From Saccharicrinis sp963667815 (lineage in GTDB: Bacteria; Bacteroidota; Bacteroidia; Bacteroidales; Marinilabiliaceae), in the NCBI GenBank assembly GCA_963667815.1, contig OY764021.1: a DNA stretch of 64,000 nucleotides; one strand, 5' to 3'. This document shows, piece after piece, positions 44,193 through 54,223 of this stretch. A model generated the notes under the pieces. That model was given only the letters and a program-made list of their open reading frames with translations. It was not told the origin of the DNA and searched no databases. The translations under genes were made by a program, and so were the position numbers. Position 1 is the stretch's first letter, and the number at the start of each line of letters is the position of its first letter.

Positions 44193-45878
44193 ATGCAAAA
44201 AATTGTTATATATCAAGTCCTTACACGTCTTTTTGGAAATACTACTCATAATAATGTCCACAATGGAACCATTGAAGAAAATGGCTGTGGAAAGATGAAT
44301 GATTTTACTGCAGAAGCATTAAAAGAAATTAAGGATTTGGGAATCTCTCATATTTGGTATACTGGAATCATTGAACATGCTACAACTACAGATTATTCGC
44401 AATATAATATTGAAAAGGATTTTCCTGAAGTAATTAAAGGCAAGGCAGGCTCACCGTATGCTATTAAAGATTATTATGATATATGCCCCGACTTAGCTGA
44501 AGATGTAAATAATAGAATGGGTGAGTTTGAGAATCTTATTGAAAGATCTCATGATGCCAATCTTAAGGTAATTATTGATTTTATACCTAATCATCTGGCG
44601 CGTCATTATACTTCAGACAGTAAACCAGCGGGTATTACAGACTTTGGTGTAGATGACGATACAACTCAAAATTTTAATATTAACAACAATTTTTATTACC
44701 TGCCTGGTGAAACTTTTGATGGTCCTGTAACTGCAAAAAACAAAAATCATTTAATTGAAAACCCTGCCAAAGTAACCGGCAATGACTGCATCTCATCAAA
44801 ACCCGGCATTAACGACTGGTATGAAACAGTCAAATTAAATTATGGGATAAATATATTTACCGGTTCAAAACATTTTGATCCAATACCTGATACGTGGAAT
44901 AAAATGTTGCAAGTTCTTCTTTATTGGGCCGATAAAAATATCGATGGATTCAGGTGTGATATGGCAGAAATGGTTCCTGTTGAATTTTGGCACTGGGTTA
45001 TACCTGAAGTAAAAAAGAAATATCCCGAAATTATATTTATCGCAGAAGTGTACAATCCGGATTTATACAGACAATATATTACTTATGGAGGTTTTGATTT
45101 TCTTTATGATAAAGTAGGTATGTATGATACGCTAAAATTAATCATGCAAGGACATCAACAACCTTCAGCAATAACCAAAGCCTGGGATGTTTTAAATGGA
45201 ATACATCAACACATGTTATTCTTTTTGGAAAACCATGATGAACAGAGAATAGCATCACCTTTTTTTGCAGGAGACGCACAAAAAAGCATTCCTGCAATGA
45301 TCATTTCAGGAACCATGTACTCGAATCCGTTAATGCTATACTTTGGACAAGAACTCGGTGAAGAAGGAATGGATGAAGAAGGATTTAGTGGTAAAGATGG
45401 CAGAACAACTATATTTGATTATTGGGGAGTTAAACTTTTTCAGGATTGGATAAACGACAATTCATTTGATGGAGCTAAATTACCTCAAGCAGCAAAAGAT
45501 CTCAGGGACTGGTACAAAACCTTTTTAAACATTGCACTTACTAACGACACCTTAAAAAATGGAAAGTTTTATGATTTGATGTGGGCAAATGAGGATAATG
45601 ATCAGTTTGATTCAAATTGTTTATATGCATTCCTGAGATACTATAATGATGAAATTTTACTTATAGTTGTAAATTTCAGTAATGAAAAAGTCAAATGCAG
45701 AATTAAAATACCTCCCCATGCTTTTTTTACAATGGGAGTAGAAAGTGCTAGGTTTTTTAAAGGTATTGATATTTTAGGAGGAAAAAACAAAATTAGTTTT
45801 CCTAAAGATATCGCCATTTCTAATGGACTTGGAGTTAAAGTAAAACCATACTCTGGAAGAATTTATGAGTTATCTTAA
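44193..45878 (+). CDS. Cytoplasmic GH13 alpha-amylase family glycosidase
   Basis: 561 residues, no signal peptide. The four GH13 blocks are present: region I IDFIPNHLAR, region II GFRCDMAE with nucleophile Asp256, region III FIAEVYNP with acid/base Glu285 and region IV FLENHDEQR with Asp349. A C-terminal beta domain follows (about 470-561). Likely acts on internal alpha-glucans or maltooligosaccharides; the exact specificity is not readable. There is no SusC/SusD, regulator or other glycan gene around it, so it is not part of a polysaccharide locus. Confidence 0.92.
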   Translation: MQKIVIYQVLTRLFGNTTHNNVHNGTIEENGCGKMNDFTAEALKEIKDLGISHIWYTGIIEHATTTDYSQYNIEKDFPEVIKGKAGSPYAIKDYYDICPDLAEDVNNRMGEFENLIERSHDANLKVIIDFIPNHLARHYTSDSKPAGITDFGVDDDTTQNFNINNNFYYLPGETFDGPVTAKNKNHLIENPAKVTGNDCISSKPGINDWYETVKLNYGINIFTGSKHFDPIPDTWNKMLQVLLYWADKNIDGFRCDMAEMVPVEFWHWVIPEVKKKYPEIIFIAEVYNPDLYRQYITYGGFDFLYDKVGMYDTLKLIMQGHQQPSAITKAWDVLNGIHQHMLFFLENHDEQRIASPFFAGDAQKSIPAMIISGTMYSNPLMLYFGQELGEEGMDEEGFSGKDGRTTIFDYWGVKLFQDWINDNSFDGAKLPQAAKDLRDWYKTFLNIALTNDTLKNGKFYDLMWANEDNDQFDSNCLYAFLRYYNDEILLIVVNFSNEKVKCRIKIPPHAFFTMGVESARFFKGIDILGGKNKISFPKDIAISNGLGVKVKPYSGRIYELS

Positions 45879-46046
45879 TATTAAATATATATCTACGCAA
45901 GAACAATTCTATTAAATTCTGTTTACTGAGAACAAATTTTCCGTACAATTTTTACACATTCTAAATTGAATATCAATACATTAATAAACTTTCCATTGGC
46001 TATAAATTTCACTATATTATATAGAGAAAAATGTTAATCTAAATTT

Positions 46047-46052
46047 GGGAGG
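46047..46052 (+). promoter_or_regulatory. Shine-Dalgarno of the 108-residue gene
   Basis: GGGAGG lies 8 nt before the ATG at 46061. Strong Shine-Dalgarno sites are uncommon in Bacteroidota. Confidence 0.5.
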
Positions 46053-46060
46053 AATAAAGT

Positions 46061-46387
46061 ATGTCAAGAGTAGATTTATCTTTGAATATCAGTTTAGATG
46101 ACACTGAATTTATTCAAGTTGGTGATTTTATTTATACTACACATGAATCTCTAAAAAGAGAGCAACCATATATTCATTTCATTGGAACCAAATGCCTTGC
46201 TGTGTTAAAAAAATTTGAAGGTAGAATAACTCCAAGAATTATTGATGAATGGTTACTTATTTCACGAGCTTTAGATGATATTTCTTGTGGAGAAAATCGT
46301 TGCGATGATGAATTAATCATCGAAGAACTTATTAAAGGAATGGAGCATCCAGTTTCATGGTATGCTAAACATTGCTTCGTAGCCTAA
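46061..46387 (+). CDS. Uncharacterised 108-residue protein
   Basis: 108 residues with a good Shine-Dalgarno and a terminator after it, so it is very likely a real gene. The protein is soluble, mildly acidic, without signal peptide or membrane segment. A basic patch KKFEGRITPR is at about 50-60 and a Cys pair at SCGENRCDD (about 80-86), with a further Cys near the C-terminus (KHCFVA). I do not recognise the family. The cysteines could bind a metal but the spacing is not a standard motif. Neighbours (GH13 enzyme, metallophosphoesterase) give no hint. Confidence 0.75.
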   Translation: MSRVDLSLNISLDDTEFIQVGDFIYTTHESLKREQPYIHFIGTKCLAVLKKFEGRITPRIIDEWLLISRALDDISCGENRCDDELIIEELIKGMEHPVSWYAKHCFVA

Positions 46388-46411
46388 CAGACTCATTTTT
46401 TTTCATAAAAA

Positions 46412-46445
46412 AAGAAGTCATTAGAAAATTATCTAATGACTTCTT
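46412..46445. terminator. Bidirectional terminator
   Basis: Perfect 13-bp arms AAGAAGTCATTAG (46412-46424) and CTAATGACTTCTT (46433-46445). A-rich on the left and AAAATATTTTT on the right. It serves the 108-residue gene and the converging metallophosphoesterase. Confidence 0.88.
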
Positions 46446-46465
46446 AAAATATTTTTATCCAGAAC

Positions 46466-47752
46466 CTACATAGGCTCTGTTCCTGTTGGTCCTTTACTTA
46501 ACTGAAGCACTGTTATTTCAGGGGGCATTCCTATACGTGCCGGCATTCCTAAAAATCCAAGTCCGCGGTTCACATACAAAAATTGACTTTTGTTTTGATA
46601 TAAACCATCCCACTTTTTAAATTTATATTTAGCAGGACTCCATTTAAACCCTTTCCAATCTATTCCGAACTGCATTCCATGAGTATGACCGGCCAGAGTT
46701 AAATCAAAATTAGTTTGATCTACCACTTCCGCATCCCAATGATCGGGATCATGAGATAATAATATTTTAAAAGGAAATTCCTCAGTTCCTTTCATTGCCT
46801 TTTGTAGATCTCCATATCTGGGAAATGGATCATGTCCCCAGTTTTCAACTCCGGTTATCGCGATTTCTTCACCACCCTTTTCTATAGAAATGGACTGATC
46901 CCTCAATAGTTTAAAACCAAAATCTTTATGTGCATTAACAATACCATCAAAATTTTTCTGTTTAGCTTCCGGCGTTTCCCAATCTGTATAATCACCATAA
47001 TCATGATTTCCTAAAATGGAAAACTTACCATATTTAGCCTTTAATATGGTAAATACACGATCCCACCCATAGGTTTCTTCCTTAAAATTATTTACCAAAT
47101 CACCGGTAAAAAATATTACATCAGCATTTTCCTGATTAATGATATCTACAATATCTTCAAGTTTATCGTAATTACTTGCAAATGATCCAAGATGAATATC
47201 TGAAATATGCACAATTTTAAATCCATCAAAAATGGAAGGTAAATTGGGAAAACTCAAATTTTGATGTCTGGTAAAAAAGTTAAAACGTCCTTTATGCATA
47301 CCAAATATCAATGATACAAATGGTGCTGTAGCTAAAATAATTCCAACCTGACTCAAAAACTTTTTACGTGATATTTTAGGATACTTGATCGTTGTTTGTT
47401 CTTTTGAATATTTTTTATTCTTCCACACCTGAGTGATAGCAGATAGCCCCATAAACAGCAAATAATAAAGTAAAAAGAATGTTTTGGGTAAATAAATAAG
47501 TAAACACAATGCATTTGCAGCCATAAACCACAAATAAAATACTGGCGAAGAGGCTTCACGAATATATTGTGTTAAGAAAAAATAGGAAATGATTTCGAAA
47601 AGAGGAATAATAGCAAAAAGTACTATTCCAAACCACTTGGCTTTTTTTGATTTAGGCTTTTCCAGTTCTCTATTCCATGCCCAGAAACCTAATAAATCAA
47701 TAACAACAACAAAAATTGTTATAAATAAAAATGCAATAAAAGTTAGCTTCAT
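46466..47752 (-). CDS. Membrane-anchored metallophosphoesterase
   Basis: 428 residues. The N-terminal about 120 residues have three to four membrane segments; SRKKFLSQVGIILATAPF near 130-147 looks like a Tat-type motif inside the chain. The calcineurin-like domain then shows all five metal blocks: SDIHLGSF, FTGDLVNN, LGNHDYGD, LLSHDPDHWD and LAGHTHGMQFG. Relatives include the YkuE/LpxG type, which cleave UDP-diacylglucosamine, and other pyrophosphatases. Substrate unknown. Converges on the 108-residue gene. Confidence 0.9.
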   Translation of the reverse strand: MKLTFIAFLFITIFVVVIDLLGFWAWNRELEKPKSKKAKWFGIVLFAIIPLFEIISYFFLTQYIREASSPVFYLWFMAANALCLLIYLPKTFFLLYYLLFMGLSAITQVWKNKKYSKEQTTIKYPKISRKKFLSQVGIILATAPFVSLIFGMHKGRFNFFTRHQNLSFPNLPSIFDGFKIVHISDIHLGSFASNYDKLEDIVDIINQENADVIFFTGDLVNNFKEETYGWDRVFTILKAKYGKFSILGNHDYGDYTDWETPEAKQKNFDGIVNAHKDFGFKLLRDQSISIEKGGEEIAITGVENWGHDPFPRYGDLQKAMKGTEEFPFKILLSHDPDHWDAEVVDQTNFDLTLAGHTHGMQFGIDWKGFKWSPAKYKFKKWDGLYQNKSQFLYVNRGLGFLGMPARIGMPPEITVLQLSKGPTGTEPM

Positions 47753-48041
47753 ATCAACTTATAATATTACCCCACCATCATAACAACAGCTGACAGCTTT
47801 TTTATAGTTGTGCAATGTTACGCAATATTATTTAAAAGGTTATACTAACAAAGGTTAAATCAACTATAAAACATTATATATGTGCACATTAAATATTATA
47901 AAATTGCAGTCTTTATTTAATATTTAAACCAATTATTATTTTTTTTAAAAATAATTACCCTGGTGTTTACATTATTGAAAAAATAATCTTTCTTTGCTAT
48001 GTTAAACGATTATTCAAAATTAAATATTTGAAACAAAAAAG

Positions 48042-49235
48042 ATGGGAAAAGTCTTGATTATCGGTGCTGGTGGTGTTGGTACCGTAGTAGCCACTAAAAT
48101 GGCTGGATTACCTGAAGTATTTACTGAAATTATGCTGGCTAGCCGCACAAAAAGCAAATGTGATGTTATAGCAGATAAAATTGGTAATAACAGAGTTAAA
48201 ACGGCTCAGGTAAACGCAGATAATGTTCCTGAATTGGTTGAATTGATCAAATCTTTTGGTCCTGACATTGTGGTAAACGTAGCATTACCATACCAGGATT
48301 TACACATCATGGATGCTTGTTTAGAAACTGGAGTTGCTTATCTGGACACAGCGAACTATGAACCATTGGATGAAGCTAAATATGAATATAAATGGCAATG
48401 GGCATATCACGACAAATTTAAAGAGGCTGGTATTACAGCTATTTTAGGTTGTGGTTTTGATCCGGGTGTTACAAGTATATATACTGCTCATGCTGCAAAA
48501 CATCATTTTGATGAAATTCAATATCTGGATATTGTAGATTGTAATGGTGGTGATCATGGTAAGGCTTTTGCTACAAACTTTAATCCTGAAATAAACATTA
48601 GAGAAGTTACTCAAAAAGGAAAATACTGGGAAAATGGAGCGTGGGTTGAAACAGAGCCTCACGAAATCCATAAACCATTAAATTATCCTAATATTGGAGA
48701 TCGTGAATCTTATGTTATTTATCACGAGGAATTAGAATCTTTAGTAAAGAATTTTCCAACATTAAAACGTGCTCGTTTTTGGATGACTTTTGGACAAGAA
48801 TACCTTACTCATTTAAGAGTAATTCAAAATATTGGTATGGCAGGTATTGAACCTATCATGTATGAAGGTAAAGAAATTGTTCCAATCCAATTTTTGAAAG
48901 CAGTACTTCCAAATCCAGGTGATCTGGGTGAAAATTACACTGGAGAAACATCTATTGGATGTAGAATAAAAGGTTTGAAAGACGGTAAAGAAAAAACTTA
49001 TTATATCTATAACAACTGTAGTCACCAAGCTGCTTACGAAGAAACGGGAGCTCAGGGTGTGAGTTATACAACAGGTGTTCCTGCAACAATTGGGGCAATG
49101 ATGTATTTACAAGGCTCATGGAAAAAAGCAGGTGTATACAATGTTGAAGAGTTTAATCCTGATCCGTTTATGGAAAAATTAAACCAATTAGGATTACCTT
49201 GGATTGAACAACATGATGTGGATTTAGAATTATAA
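48042..49235 (+). CDS. Carboxynorspermidine/carboxyspermidine dehydrogenase
   Basis: 397 residues of the saccharopine dehydrogenase fold. N-terminal Rossmann IGAGGVGTVVATKMA (about 6-20). The middle blocks AILGCGFDPGVTSIYTAHA and FWMTFGQEYLTHLRV, with nspC directly downstream, support the polyamine enzyme rather than lysine metabolism. Condenses putrescine or diaminopropane with aspartate semialdehyde. An 86-bp gap to nspC contains a hairpin. Confidence 0.92.
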   Translation: MGKVLIIGAGGVGTVVATKMAGLPEVFTEIMLASRTKSKCDVIADKIGNNRVKTAQVNADNVPELVELIKSFGPDIVVNVALPYQDLHIMDACLETGVAYLDTANYEPLDEAKYEYKWQWAYHDKFKEAGITAILGCGFDPGVTSIYTAHAAKHHFDEIQYLDIVDCNGGDHGKAFATNFNPEINIREVTQKGKYWENGAWVETEPHEIHKPLNYPNIGDRESYVIYHEELESLVKNFPTLKRARFWMTFGQEYLTHLRVIQNIGMAGIEPIMYEGKEIVPIQFLKAVLPNPGDLGENYTGETSIGCRIKGLKDGKEKTYYIYNNCSHQAAYEETGAQGVSYTTGVPATIGAMMYLQGSWKKAGVYNVEEFNPDPFMEKLNQLGLPWIEQHDVDLEL

Positions 49236-49267
49236 TATTAAGATATAATTCACTACAAAATAACAAC

Positions 49268-49301
49268 GGGGTTTCATGATTTATGAAGCCCCAATTTATT
49301 A
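49268..49301 (+). terminator. Hairpin between the carboxyspermidine genes
   Basis: GGGGTTTCAT (49268-49277) and ATGAAGCCCC (49283-49292), 10 bp with one wobble, then AATTTATTATT. The T-tract is weak, so this may be a leaky terminator that lowers nspC expression. Confidence 0.55.
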
Positions 49302-49327
49302 TTTGCAATTACTAATTATTTATAATA

Positions 49328-50470
49328 ATGTCAATAAACTTCGCTCAAATTCCATCACCCTGCTACGTATTAAATGAAGATTTACTTAGAAAAAATCTTG
49401 AACTAATTAAATCTGTTAAAGACAACGCTGGTGTTGAAATAATTTTGGCATTTAAATCATTTGCAATGTGGGGTGCATTCCCTGTTATTCGCGAATATAT
49501 ACCTACAGCAACTGCCAGCTCTGTTAATGAAGCTCAATTGGCTTTTGAAGAAATGGGAAGCAAAGCCCATACCTATGCTCCAGGCTATACGGATAAAGAT
49601 TTTGATACGATATTAAAGTATAGCACACATATTACATTTAATTCTTTAAACCAGTATCACAGATTTAAAGATAAAGTACTTAATTATCAGGATAAAATTT
49701 CAATGGGTTTAAGAATCAACCCGGAATATTCCACTGTTGAAACTGATTTATATAACCCTTGCTCTCCTGGCACTCGATTAGGAATTGCCCTTGAAGATAT
49801 GCCCGAAGTATTACCTGAGCATATTGAAGGATTGCATTTTCATACTTTATGTGAATCCAAATCGTTTGACCTTGAGCAAACCTTAAAAGCCGTTGAAAAT
49901 AAGTTTGGAAAATATCTTAAACAAATTAAATGGCTTAATATGGGAGGCGGTCATTTAATGACTCATAAAGATTACAATATTGAGCACTTAATTTCTACCT
50001 TAAAGGCATTTAAAGATAAGTGGAATATACATTTAATATTAGAACCTGGAAGTGCATTTAATTGGGGTACAGGAGTATTGGTAAGTTCTGTTGTAGATGT
50101 AGTAGAAAATAAAGGTATTAAAACTGCTATACTAGATGTTTCTTTTGCTGCACATATGCCAGATTGTTTGGAAATGCCTTATCAACCAGGTATTCAAGGC
50201 GCCTCATCTGAACCTATTTCGGGCAAACCAACATACCGAATGGGAGGAAATAGTTGTCTTGCCGGTGATTTTATGGGAGATTACTCGTTTGAAAAAGAAC
50301 TAAATATTGGCGATCGTATCATTTTTGAAGATATGATTCACTATACCATGGTTAAAACAACTATGTTCAACGGAGTAAACCACCCTTCAATTGGTATTTG
50401 GAGCAACAAGAGTGGTTTTAAACTATTGCGCACTTTTGGATATGAAGATTTTAAAGGACGTATGGGATAA
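49328..50470 (+). CDS. nspC: Carboxynorspermidine decarboxylase
   Basis: 380 residues, alanine-racemase fold PLP decarboxylase. PLP lysine is Lys43 in LAFKSFAMWGAF. Other blocks are HFHTLCESKSFD, NMGGGHLMTHKDYN, EPGSAFNWGTG and the second-site GGNSCLAGDFMGDY. Decarboxylates carboxy(nor)spermidine to the free polyamine. Partner of the dehydrogenase upstream. Converges on plsC with only 4 bp between stops. Confidence 0.96.
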   Translation: MSINFAQIPSPCYVLNEDLLRKNLELIKSVKDNAGVEIILAFKSFAMWGAFPVIREYIPTATASSVNEAQLAFEEMGSKAHTYAPGYTDKDFDTILKYSTHITFNSLNQYHRFKDKVLNYQDKISMGLRINPEYSTVETDLYNPCSPGTRLGIALEDMPEVLPEHIEGLHFHTLCESKSFDLEQTLKAVENKFGKYLKQIKWLNMGGGHLMTHKDYNIEHLISTLKAFKDKWNIHLILEPGSAFNWGTGVLVSSVVDVVENKGIKTAILDVSFAAHMPDCLEMPYQPGIQGASSEPISGKPTYRMGGNSCLAGDFMGDYSFEKELNIGDRIIFEDMIHYTMVKTTMFNGVNHPSIGIWSNKSGFKLLRTFGYEDFKGRMG

Positions 50471-50474
50471 GGCA

Positions 50475-51215
50475 TTATTGCTTTACCCCTACTTCTGCTT
50501 TAATTTTGTTTTCAATATCCAAAATTAATTCTTTGATATCTTTTCCTTTAGGATCAATGGCTTCCAATGCTGTATAAGTCAACTTAGTACCAAACATCAA
50601 TGGAAAATAACCGTTTTTGGTTAACTCATAATTTCCATCAATTGCTAATGGAACAATTAATGCTGAAGGAGCAGTTTTAGCCAGAGATGCAATTCCCGGA
50701 TATTGAAAACTTCTTATTTTCCCATTTTTTGATCGGGTACCCTCCGGAAAAATACTTGCACTATATCCTTCTTTTTCAATGTGCTTACCTAATTTAGCTA
50801 TTTCAACCATAGCCTGACGACCATTTTTTCGATCTATTAAAGCTGAACCACCCATTCTTAAATTATATGAAATAGAAGGAATTCCTTTTCCTAATTCCTT
50901 TTTCGACACAAATTTTGGATGATGTTTTCTGAATCCCCATACAATAGGAGGAATATCAAAAGTACTCTGATGGTTAGAGACTATTATCAAAGGCTTTCCC
51001 TGGGGTAAGTTATCAAAACCTTTAAAACTTATGCGAGCACCAACAATTCTTAAACCATATAGTAACAAATAATTAAGTATATCGACTGATTTTTTTCTTA
51101 GTTGATATCCCCCTGTTTTATGACATATAACTTGAATGACATGAAATATCAATAAATGAATACCAAAATAAATCCAATAGATAGGTGATAAAAGGTAGCT
51201 AAGAATCTTCTTCAT
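50475..51215 (-). CDS. plsC: 1-Acyl-sn-glycerol-3-phosphate acyltransferase
   Basis: 246 residues from ATG 51215. The acyltransferase motifs are NHQSTFDIPP (HX4D, about 80-90), GGSALIDRKNG and IFPEGTRSKNGK. Makes phosphatidic acid in the inner membrane; one or two hydrophobic segments at the N-terminus anchor it. Members of this family can also acylate other lipids. It stands alone between nspC and the histidine kinase gene, facing the latter divergently. Confidence 0.92.
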   Translation of the reverse strand: MKKILSYLLSPIYWIYFGIHLLIFHVIQVICHKTGGYQLRKKSVDILNYLLLYGLRIVGARISFKGFDNLPQGKPLIIVSNHQSTFDIPPIVWGFRKHHPKFVSKKELGKGIPSISYNLRMGGSALIDRKNGRQAMVEIAKLGKHIEKEGYSASIFPEGTRSKNGKIRSFQYPGIASLAKTAPSALIVPLAIDGNYELTKNGYFPLMFGTKLTYTALEAIDPKGKDIKELILDIENKIKAEVGVKQ

Positions 51216-51371
51216 CAATAAAACTCAATTAAAATGTTGACAATTTCTATATTATTTAATTATTTGCTGCAAAGGAACAATAATTTATGGGATATACTTC
51301 ATTTTTCTAGATCAAAATCCTACATTGCTTTTGTTATAGTAATTAGGAATTTTAATCATCAAATTACCTAA

Positions 51372-53270
51372 ATGATCAGATATAAAAAGATAAGAATTAA
51401 GCTTCAACTGTTTTTAGGAATATCAATATTGCTAATTGTAGCCATTTTAGGTGTTGTTCATATAACTACAGTTCGAAGTTCTTTATACAAAGACTATAGA
51501 GAAAAGAGATTTTATACTGTATTAAGGGCATCACAAAGTTCATTTGAATCAATACTACAACGTGCTATAGAAACTTCCGAATTATTAGCTGAAGATCCTA
51601 CTCTTATTAAATGGTTTGCTTCCGGGGAAAAAGATAGTGATTTAAAACAATTGGCATTAAAACGTCTTGATTATCTGCAGCAAAATTACAATTACAATAC
51701 TGTTTTTGCAGTTAATAAAATCACCCGTAATTATTGGAGAGAGAATTATAATTTACTGGATGTAATATCTGACAATGATCCTGATGATAGTTGGTTTCTA
51801 TCCTCCATAAAAAGCAAAACAAAAACATCATTAAACTTTGATTACAATAGAGAATTAAACCGGTCTATTCTATTTATTAATGTATTAATGGGTGATATTA
51901 ATGATCCAATTGGAGTTGCTGGTGTTGGTATTACACCGTCTATTCTTGCAGAAGAATTTAACATTCATAAAACATCAGAAAACTCAAAAATATGGCTTGT
52001 TGATAGTTTAGGTAAAATTATAATGAGTGAAAATGTTAACGAGGTAAATTATCCTATCTCAAGACATTTACCCCGCGATATTGTAAGTTCAATACTAAAA
52101 GATAATACGGTTAATATTATTTCTGAATCCAAAATTAGGGACATAAAATACGAAGTGGCCTATTTACCCATTTATCATGGTAAGTATAAATTAATAACAA
52201 TGGTACCTGATAAAGATATTTTTCCGGTACTAACTGTAATACAAAATCAAACTATCGTATTCAGCATTTTATTCTTGCTGATCTCCCTTTTCATTGTTAG
52301 CTTTTTATCAAGAGGAATCACGAATCCATTAATTCGATTAAAAATGCTAAGTGATGCCATTGCTACAGGTGACCTGGAAACATCTCCCGACCATTCATTA
52401 CTTGAGAGAAAAGATGAGATTGGAATTCTAGCCAGAGCCTTTGAGCATATGAAAAAACAATTGGCTAAGTACATTATTGAAATCAATACCACTAATAAGA
52501 GACTAAAGGTAGACAAGGATCAGCTAAAAAACACTAACGACCAGCTCAATATAGCACTAAAAAAAGCCTCGGAAAGTGAACGTTTAACTCAATCCTTTTT
52601 AGCAAATATTAGTCATGAAATAAGAACCCCAATGAACAGCATTGTTGGTTTTTCACAGTTATTGGAAAACTGCGATCCTAATTCTGAAGAGTATAAACAA
52701 TATACGGATTTAGTACTACGAGGGAGTCAACAACTATTAACCATATTAGATAGTATCATAAATTTATCAAAGATTGAAGCTGGTGTTATGAAACCCAAAT
52801 GGGAAGCTATTAATATTGGAAATATTTTAAATGATACATATGATTTGTTTCTAATAACTGCTCAAAAAGAAAACCTTGAATTAATATTGAAGAGAGAAAA
52901 AGTACATGATTCCATTCATATAGAATCAGATCGTGCCTTGCTTCAGCAAATTTTAAATAACCTTTTAACTAATGCTGTAAAATATACAAATGAGGGATTT
53001 ATTAGACTAGGTTGCCAAATTGAGAATGGTTATGCTACATTCTTTGTTGAAGACACAGGTATAGGGATATCCAAAGAGGATCAGGAAATTATTTTTGAAC
53101 CCTTTAGACAAATTCATCAGGACAATAAGACCAGTAAAAAATCTGGTGCAGGCTTAGGCTTAGCCATTGTAAATAAAATTGTGTCCATACTAAATGGAAA
53201 AATTAGTATGGAAAGCACAATTGATAAAGGAAGTATTTTTTACATCAAGTTTCCAATCAAGACTACTTGA
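51372..53270 (+). CDS. Orphan membrane sensor histidine kinase
   Basis: 632 residues. Membrane helix (about 12-35), extracellular Cache-type sensor (about 40-290), second helix (about 292-315), HAMP (about 317-370) with a coiled coil, HisKA with His415 in FLANISHEIRTPMN, and HATPase_c with N-box NNLLTNAVKYT, G1 VEDTGIGI, F-box FEPFRQ and G2 GAGLGLAI. No receiver domain is fused and no response regulator gene is nearby. The sensed ligand is unknown. The last 8 bp overlap the converging IMPase gene. Confidence 0.94.
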   Translation: MIRYKKIRIKLQLFLGISILLIVAILGVVHITTVRSSLYKDYREKRFYTVLRASQSSFESILQRAIETSELLAEDPTLIKWFASGEKDSDLKQLALKRLDYLQQNYNYNTVFAVNKITRNYWRENYNLLDVISDNDPDDSWFLSSIKSKTKTSLNFDYNRELNRSILFINVLMGDINDPIGVAGVGITPSILAEEFNIHKTSENSKIWLVDSLGKIIMSENVNEVNYPISRHLPRDIVSSILKDNTVNIISESKIRDIKYEVAYLPIYHGKYKLITMVPDKDIFPVLTVIQNQTIVFSILFLLISLFIVSFLSRGITNPLIRLKMLSDAIATGDLETSPDHSLLERKDEIGILARAFEHMKKQLAKYIIEINTTNKRLKVDKDQLKNTNDQLNIALKKASESERLTQSFLANISHEIRTPMNSIVGFSQLLENCDPNSEEYKQYTDLVLRGSQQLLTILDSIINLSKIEAGVMKPKWEAINIGNILNDTYDLFLITAQKENLELILKREKVHDSIHIESDRALLQQILNNLLTNAVKYTNEGFIRLGCQIENGYATFFVEDTGIGISKEDQEIIFEPFRQIHQDNKTSKKSGAGLGLAIVNKIVSILNGKISMESTIDKGSIFYIKFPIKTT

Positions 53271-54171
53271 TAAACTTTTGTAGCATTTCTTTACAATTAA
53301 GGTTATCTACATCATAATATAAAACACCTGTTTTATTCATGAAAGTTGTTTCCTTTTGATTGAAATTTATTGGATTACCCAAAGCATCAGAAACAGGTAA
53401 TCCCATTTCTTTAAAAATACAGGCTGTTGCGGCAAAATCCCACAAACTTCCTCCTCCAACTTGTTCTTTAGGTAACTTAAAATAACAGGCAGGTCTGTTT
53501 TCTAAAACCCACATGGCATTCATAACAGCACCACCCTGTTTAAGCATTTTAAATGTAGAATACCCACAATCAATCGCCATATTATTCACACATAAGGTGA
53601 TATCTTTAAACTTTTCGTGCTTGGTAAAACTTCTGTCATTGATAAAGGTAAAATACTTATCTCCAGGTCTTTTATCATCTGACCAGAGTTCGCCATTTTT
53701 ATATACTCCACCTCCCTCATAGGCAACATATACATCCATATTAACAGGATTACAAACAACACCTATTACCGGAACTCCTTCTTTTGAAACTAAGGCTATA
53801 GCAACAGAATACCCTTGATATCCCTGAGAAAAAGGTAAAGTACCATCCAGTGGATCTATGCACCAGAAATAATCTTTTTCAAAACGACTCTTGTCATCTA
53901 CTTTTTCTTCGGTTAAAACACCAAAATCATATTCTTCAATTGATGGCTGTAATAAATCCAGAATAATTTCCTGACTTTTTAAATCAACCTCAGTAACCAC
54001 CTGAGAAGCTTCACTAGCTCCACCCTGCGGTTGTCCACCTTCTGCATCAATCTTTTTTAATTCAACTGCAAGGTCTTTGTGATTATACGATGCTATATAC
54101 TCTGAAGCTTTCTGAGCAGCTTCACGAGCTTTTTCACTTAATATTCTTAATGTGTCTTTGCCTAAGTTCAT
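53263..54171 (-). CDS. Inositol monophosphatase family protein (CysQ-like)
   Basis: 302 residues, lithium-sensitive phosphatase fold. Metal-binding blocks are LTEEKVDD, CIDPLDGTLPFSQGY and SLWDFAATACIF. Family activities include 3'-phosphoadenosine-5'-phosphate hydrolysis and inositol or fructose phosphatase; the sequence does not decide. It overlaps the histidine kinase gene by 8 bp at the 3' ends. The next gene upstream in the same direction is the small-molecule kinase. Confidence 0.9.
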   Translation of the reverse strand: MNLGKDTLRILSEKAREAAQKASEYIASYNHKDLAVELKKIDAEGGQPQGGASEASQVVTEVDLKSQEIILDLLQPSIEEYDFGVLTEEKVDDKSRFEKDYFWCIDPLDGTLPFSQGYQGYSVAIALVSKEGVPVIGVVCNPVNMDVYVAYEGGGVYKNGELWSDDKRPGDKYFTFINDRSFTKHEKFKDITLCVNNMAIDCGYSTFKMLKQGGAVMNAMWVLENRPACYFKLPKEQVGGGSLWDFAATACIFKEMGLPVSDALGNPINFNQKETTFMNKTGVLYYDVDNLNCKEMLQKFIK

Positions 54172-54223
54172 TTCCTTCCAAAATTGGGTTTGAAGTTAAA
54201 AAATATCTTTCTAAACCTCTCAT

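Noticed and set aside
44193..45878. Polysaccharide utilisation locus around the GH13 enzyme
   Set aside because: No SusC/SusD pair, no sugar-sensor and no second glycosidase nearby; the enzyme lacks a signal peptide.
46006..46025. A sigma-54 promoter in TTGGCTATAAATTTC
   Set aside because: The second element lacks the required GC at the right position.
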